A stretch of 47,499 bases of DNA from JBBRCX01 sp038204465 (GTDB taxonomy: Bacteria; Planctomycetota; Phycisphaerae; Tepidisphaerales; Tepidisphaeraceae), in assembly GCA_038204465.1 (NCBI GenBank), contig JBBRCX010000027.1, positions 1-47,499 of the forward strand, in the 5' to 3' direction. Shown in pieces: positions 43,245-47,499 of the stretch. Each line of letters opens with the position of its first letter. The stretch's first letter is position 1. The notes under the pieces were generated by a model. It saw only the letters and a list, made by a program, of their open reading frames with translations. It made no database searches and was not told the origin of the DNA. A program made the translations under genes and the position numbers.

Positions 43245-46200
43245 ATGGCGAGCGATCGTCAAGGCCGGGACGGCGGTTTCATGTCAACTTCCGCTGCGCC
43301 GGCGCGGCACTGGGTCTGGATCGAGCTGTTGGAGCGCCGCTGCCTGCTCAGCGCGGCCCAGGACGTCACGGGACTCACCGCGCTGCGGTTAGATGCGAGT
43401 TTCTCCGCCGTCGATGGCAGCGGCGTTGGAATCGCCATCCTCGATACCGGTGTCTTCGCCACTCATCCTGACTTGCGGAATAACTTCAGCGCTTTCTTCG
43501 ACGCGGTAAAGAACCCGGCGACCGCCGCCGCTGACACGAACATCAACGACGCCTTCGATCCGAACGGACACGGGACGCACGTCTCGGGCATTGCGGCCAG
43601 TTCCAATCCCTCAATCGGCGTCGCCACCGCGGCAAAGCTGATCGACGTTCGCGTCTTCCCCAGCGCGGGCGATCCACAGCCCCTGTTTGATCCGGTGGAG
43701 AACGGCCTCGACTGGGTAATCAACCATTACCAGCAGTTCAACATCAAGGTAGTGAATCTCTCGCTGGGCGATCCGACGGCGAACTTCAACTCGCTGCCGG
43801 CCGGCGACGGCATCTCGCAGGCGATCGATCGGCTCGAGCAACTGGGCGTTTCGGTCGTCGCCGCCGCCGGGAACAACTATGCGAACTTCGCTGTTGCCGG
43901 CGCCACCACGCCCGGCGTGTTTGCCACGCTGGACGTCGCCAACACCTGGGCCGACAGCGGAACTGGAGTTCAGTTTCCGCTGTTCGAAGGCAGCGGCACG
44001 CAGCTGAACTTCGTCGCCGAGGAGACCGACGCCGCCCCCGACCGCATCTCCGCCTCGAGCCAGCGCAGCAGCCTAGGCAACCAGGTGGCAGCGCCCGGCT
44101 CGAACATCCTGAGCACGTGGAACCTCCCGAACAAGCTGTACAACGATGAGTCGGGAACAAGCATGTCGTCGCCTTTCGTGACGGGCGTGGTCGCCCTGAT
44201 GCAGGATGCGGCCTTCACGTACGGGGGGCGCTACCTCTCGACGACGCAGGTGCAGTCCCTCCTGCGAAATACCGCCGACAACATCACTGACTCCAACGTC
44301 TCGAGCAATTTCCGCGTCCCGGTCCAGTTCGACGCCAACGGCGTTCCGAGCCGCGCCGGCCCCGATCAGAACCTTCCGGAGACAGGGCTCACGTTCAAAC
44401 GCGTGAACGTGCTCCGCGCGATCCAGGCGGTGAAGCAACTGGTGACGGCGCCGACGCCCCCGCCGACGCCCGGGGCGGGGTCGAGCGACACCAACAACGT
44501 CGTCGCCGCCGCCCTGCACGTTCCCAGCCTCACCGGAAATCAGCAGTTCGTTTTCCAGGGCAACATCGGCACGGATGGACAGGTGCAGGTTGGGGCGAAC
44601 GACGTCGATTTGTTCTCCATCAACCTCGCGTCGCCCGGCGTTGTTACCTTTGCAACCAGCCCGGGGAGCGGCGGAACTTCGTTCGATGGATTCCTGCGGT
44701 TGTTCAACTCCGGCGGGAGCGAGATTGCCTCGGCCAACAACAGCAACGGTCCTTACCCGACCCTGCAGACGGTGCGGCTGTCGGCGGGGACCTATTACTT
44801 CGGCGTCAGCAGCTTCAATAACAGCGCCTATGACGTGAACACCGGCACCGGCTCGGCAAACGGCGGCTCGACCGGAGACTATAAGCTCGCCGTCAGCCTC
44901 TCCAACCCGGACATCAACGGCGTCGCCTCCGGCGCCGAGCCGGTCGACCTGATCAACCCAAACAGGATCGATCCGGACCTCGGTGTCCCGGCGGTTTTCT
45001 TCGGCGGAACCATCGGCTCGGATCCCAACCCGCTCGACCCCAGCGGCCCCCGCTTCGACGTCGGGCCGACCGATGTGGACATGTTCAAGGCGGTCGCATC
45101 GGACAACGGAATCCTCACCATTGACGTTAACGCACTGGGCTCGACGCATCCGCAGGACGGCGTGGACAGCTACCTGCGCGTTTTCGACGCGAACCTGCAG
45201 GAGGTCGCGGCCAACGACGACAAGTCCGCTTTCAATCCCGACAGCTTCCTGCAGCTGCCGGTGCAGAAAGATCAGGTCTATTACGTCGCGGTCACCACGT
45301 TCGGCAACCGCAACTTCAACCCCACCGATCCATTCGACCGCACGTCGTCAGGCGGAATTGGCAACTACGATCTGTACCTCTCGTTCGCCAACGGCGACGT
45401 CAACGGCACGGCCTTTAGCGCCGTCGATACGCCCTTCAATACCAACGTCCGGGGCACGATCGGCACCGACAACGGCCAGCCGCTTATCGGCAGCGCCGAA
45501 AAGGACGTGGACTTCTTCAAGTTCAAGTCGCCGTCCGACGGTATTTTCGATATTTCCGCCAGCAGTCCCGATGGCACGCTTGTCCTGGCGGTCGGGCTGT
45601 GGGAATTCACCAGCGGCTCAAGCGACATCACCAAGGTGCAGGACGCGACGGGTCCCACCACGCGCCTGCTGGCGCCGGTGAGCCCAGGGCAGACCTTCTA
45701 TGTCTCGGTGACCGGCCAGGGGAACAACAACTTCAAATGGTTCGCTCCCGGAAGCGGCTCCGGCGGGGACACCGGGAATTACGCCCTGCTGGCGACGCTT
45801 CGTCCCCTGTCGTCACTTGCATCGCTGACCGACAATTCCATCCAGAACGGCGCGCCGACGACGATCAGCAACGGCCAAAGTGAGTTCGGCACCCTCGGGT
45901 CGGACGGCGGCGTGCACATCGGATCCGCCGACGTGGACCTCTACCGTTTCACCGCGACTCGCGACGGAACGCTGAACGTGAAGGCGACCGCGCCGGGGGA
46001 GAGCAGCGCCGACCCCTTCCTGCGCATCTTCGACTCCAGCGGCAACGAACTGGCATTCAACGATGATCTTACCGACTCGACGCGCGATGCCGGGCTGTCG
46101 GTGACCGTAAGCGGCGGCGCGACCTATTACATCGGCGTCAACCCGAGCAGCACCAACGCGCACGACTACAACGCTTTGACGGGCGCCGGCGCGGCGGCGG

Positions 46201-47198
46201 GCACCGAGGGCGATTACGTGCTCACGGCAACCGAAAGCGGTGTCGCCGCAGCCTCGCGATCGATCACCTTCAGCGGCAAGACCCGCGCGGCCTACACCGA
46301 CGCCGACGGAAGCCCAGTCACCGTCTCGTTGTCCGGGCCAGGCGTCGGCCGCGTCCTCTTCACTTCCGATGGGAATGTCGACGCCAGCAGCATCGTCGTC
46401 ACGGATTCCACGGCCGGCTCAACCCTCTCAATCAAGGGCGATACATCCGTTGGCGACATCAGCGTGAGCGGGGCGTTGAAGGCGATCTCGGCCAGGACGC
46501 TGGACCTCAACGGGCACTTGTCGGTTTCCGGCTCCCTTTCAAAATTGCAGATGCGCAACGTCACCGCGGGCGCAAGGATCGACATCGGCGCCGGCGCAGC
46601 ATTGTCGGCGGCGCTTGGGGTGGTGAACGACGCGAGCCTGAACTCCGGCGAAGACATCAGATCATTGAAGCTCGGGCAGTGGTTAAACACCGATGGCACG
46701 CCGGACGACCTGGCAGCGCCGTCGCTGGGTGCGCTCTCGGTGGGCGGCGACTTTGAAGCGCGGCTGCGCGTGGGAACGCTGGGGAAGGTGTCGATCCGCG
46801 GGACGCTGCGCAACTCTGAGATCCGCTCGGCGGGCAGCATCGGGGCGTTCACCGCCGCCGCCAGCGCCGCAAGCAAGATCTTCGCCGGCGCCCGTTCCGA
46901 TCTGGATGTTCTGCCCGGCTCGACTTCCGACTTCTCCGACCTTTCGGCTCAGATCAAATCGATTTCTTTCAAGAGCAAGGCCGCCGGCGCATTCAGCAAT
47001 ACGCTCATCGCCGCGCCAACCATCGGAAAGGTATCGCTCGGAGCCGTGCAGACCAGCAACGGCGGGACGCCATTCGGCGTCTCCGGACATTTCATCAAGT
47101 CGTTCTCGGCGAACGCGAACGGATCTCTCAAGCAAGCAAACCTGAGCGACCCGTCGGCGTCGCTGCAGGTTGAAGATTTCTTCGTGCGGCTGGTGTGA
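43245..47198 (+). CDS. Secreted subtilase (S8 peptidase) with four PPC-type repeats
   Basis: 1,317 residues. The N-terminus carries the planctomycete motif ELLERRCLLSAAQ. The peptidase domain (about 45-400) has the full triad: Asp67 (ILDTGV), His109 (GHGTHVSG), oxyanion Asn210 (AAGNN) and Ser306 (GTSMSSP). Four pre-peptidase-C-terminal (PPC) beta repeats follow, each with a D-V-D-x-[FLY] entry, a YY[FV][GA]V turn and a GDY/GNY end (about 420-560, 590-720, 745-860, 880-1000). The last 290 residues are a Ser/Gly/Ala/Thr-rich repeated-strand domain (SVGDISVSGALKAISA and GTLGKVSIRGTLRNSEI). It should act outside the cell. ATG at 43245 has GAGG eight bases upstream; ATG 43281 is an alternative. 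Confidence 0.9.
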   Translation: MASDRQGRDGGFMSTSAAPARHWVWIELLERRCLLSAAQDVTGLTALRLDASFSAVDGSGVGIAILDTGVFATHPDLRNNFSAFFDAVKNPATAAADTNINDAFDPNGHGTHVSGIAASSNPSIGVATAAKLIDVRVFPSAGDPQPLFDPVENGLDWVINHYQQFNIKVVNLSLGDPTANFNSLPAGDGISQAIDRLEQLGVSVVAAAGNNYANFAVAGATTPGVFATLDVANTWADSGTGVQFPLFEGSGTQLNFVAEETDAAPDRISASSQRSSLGNQVAAPGSNILSTWNLPNKLYNDESGTSMSSPFVTGVVALMQDAAFTYGGRYLSTTQVQSLLRNTADNITDSNVSSNFRVPVQFDANGVPSRAGPDQNLPETGLTFKRVNVLRAIQAVKQLVTAPTPPPTPGAGSSDTNNVVAAALHVPSLTGNQQFVFQGNIGTDGQVQVGANDVDLFSINLASPGVVTFATSPGSGGTSFDGFLRLFNSGGSEIASANNSNGPYPTLQTVRLSAGTYYFGVSSFNNSAYDVNTGTGSANGGSTGDYKLAVSLSNPDINGVASGAEPVDLINPNRIDPDLGVPAVFFGGTIGSDPNPLDPSGPRFDVGPTDVDMFKAVASDNGILTIDVNALGSTHPQDGVDSYLRVFDANLQEVAANDDKSAFNPDSFLQLPVQKDQVYYVAVTTFGNRNFNPTDPFDRTSSGGIGNYDLYLSFANGDVNGTAFSAVDTPFNTNVRGTIGTDNGQPLIGSAEKDVDFFKFKSPSDGIFDISASSPDGTLVLAVGLWEFTSGSSDITKVQDATGPTTRLLAPVSPGQTFYVSVTGQGNNNFKWFAPGSGSGGDTGNYALLATLRPLSSLASLTDNSIQNGAPTTISNGQSEFGTLGSDGGVHIGSADVDLYRFTATRDGTLNVKATAPGESSADPFLRIFDSSGNELAFNDDLTDSTRDAGLSVTVSGGATYYIGVNPSSTNAHDYNALTGAGAAAGTEGDYVLTATESGVAAASRSITFSGKTRAAYTDADGSPVTVSLSGPGVGRVLFTSDGNVDASSIVVTDSTAGSTLSIKGDTSVGDISVSGALKAISARTLDLNGHLSVSGSLSKLQMRNVTAGARIDIGAGAALSAALGVVNDASLNSGEDIRSLKLGQWLNTDGTPDDLAAPSLGALSVGGDFEARLRVGTLGKVSIRGTLRNSEIRSAGSIGAFTAAASAASKIFAGARSDLDVLPGSTSDFSDLSAQIKSISFKSKAAGAFSNTLIAAPTIGKVSLGAVQTSNGGTPFGVSGHFIKSFSANANGSLKQANLSDPSASLQVEDFFVRLV

Positions 47199-47219
47199 GA
47201 GCGAAACCAACGCACCATC

Positions 47220-47499
47220 TCAGCCGCACCACGCCCTCCACATCTGCCGATACGCCGCTTCGACATTGCGGGTGAAGCCGGCGGCATCGCACAGCGCTGA
47301 GTGCCGCAGACGCTGACGCAGCTTCTGACGCAGGTCCGTCAGCCGCCCAACTTCGCCGGCCAGTCTCACCGCAATATCAACGAAAGCCTGCGGCGTCTGA
47401 CCCACCAGGTCTGCCAGGCCCGCGTTGCTCAAAAGGCTCACCCCCACCCGCGAAACGTGCGTCTCACCCGCCAGGCTCACCACCGGGACACCCATCCAC
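47220..47499 (-). CDS. O-linked GlcNAc transferase-like protein, C-terminal end only
   Basis: About 92 residues visible; the gene runs off the right edge, so its start and TPR region are missing. WMGVPVVSLAGETHVSRVGVSLLSNAGL is the nucleotide-sugar loop of SPINDLY/OGT (GT41), and RNVEAAYRQMWRAWC is its usual end. In bacteria such proteins are TPR-linked glycosyltransferases of unclear target. Convergent with the subtilase gene, 21 bases between stops; no clear terminator seen. Confidence 0.75.
   Translation of the reverse strand, partial: WMGVPVVSLAGETHVSRVGVSLLSNAGLADLVGQTPQAFVDIAVRLAGEVGRLTDLRQKLRQRLRHSALCDAAGFTRNVEAAYRQMWRAWCG

Noticed and set aside
1..47499. tRNA, rRNA, CRISPR array, prophage or replication origin
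   Set aside because: No matching conserved loops, repeat-spacer pattern, phage gene set or DnaA-box cluster was recognised on either strand by eye.

Overview
The window is GC-rich (about two thirds G+C in sampled lines). It looks like part of a chromosome from a planctomycete, most likely class Phycisphaerae (possibly Tepidisphaerales). The evidence is a PEP-CTERM protein, two secreted proteins with the planctomycete N-terminal E-x-R-x-L-L motif, the short 'small basic protein' shared by planctomycetes, verrucomicrobia and chlamydiae, a zinc-ribbon membrane protein with a CPxCGYDLR motif, repeated phytanoyl-CoA dioxygenase-like genes, and many AraC/Gfo-Idh type genes. The assignment is inference from protein character; no rRNA or tRNA gene was seen.

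Layout. 0.2-3.0 kb: PEP-CTERM protein with a strong terminator, a transposase remnant, and class II fumarase. 3.1-16.4 kb: mostly single genes: a membrane protein, an S10 carboxypeptidase, a secreted phosphoesterase, a methyltransferase, a SYLF lipoprotein, a Gfo/Idh oxidoreductase, a parvulin, a DUF4149-like protein, rsmA, an HTH protein and small envelope proteins. 16.9-21.6 kb: a plus-strand run of small basic protein, aminotransferase, acetylxylan-esterase-like hydrolase and a tandem metallo-beta-lactamase protein. 21.7-24.4 kb: an AraC regulator followed by two phytanoyl-CoA dioxygenase paralogues, 71% identical. 24.6-42.1 kb: fifteen consecutive minus-strand genes. In transcription order they are a kinase-fold phosphotransferase, a PDZ protein, two membrane-anchored TPR proteins, a small membrane protein, a large secreted TPR protein, a DUF502 membrane protein, hpf, ptsN, ptsH, ptsI, an RNase E/G, a low-GC HNH gene, an oxidoreductase and an ammonium transporter. 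42.2-47.5 kb: a frameshifted phytanoyl-CoA dioxygenase-like gene, a 1,317-residue subtilase with four PPC-type repeats, and the end of an O-GlcNAc-transferase-like gene cut by the window edge.

How genes may work together. hpf-ptsN-ptsH-ptsI resembles a regulatory (nitrogen-type) phosphotransferase chain. No sugar-specific EIIB/EIIC or HPr kinase is present, and RNase E lies directly downstream, so carbon/nitrogen signalling, ribosome hibernation and RNA decay may be co-expressed. The TPR/PDZ block just upstream of it has no function I recognise and is the best candidate here for an undescribed envelope assembly. The AraC-dioxygenase block looks like a small regulated catabolic unit.

Other signals. 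Five genes have a TATAAT-like box ending 6-8 nt before the start codon, suggesting leaderless mRNAs. Two dispersed hairpin repeat families lie between genes. No CRISPR array, prophage or replication origin was seen.
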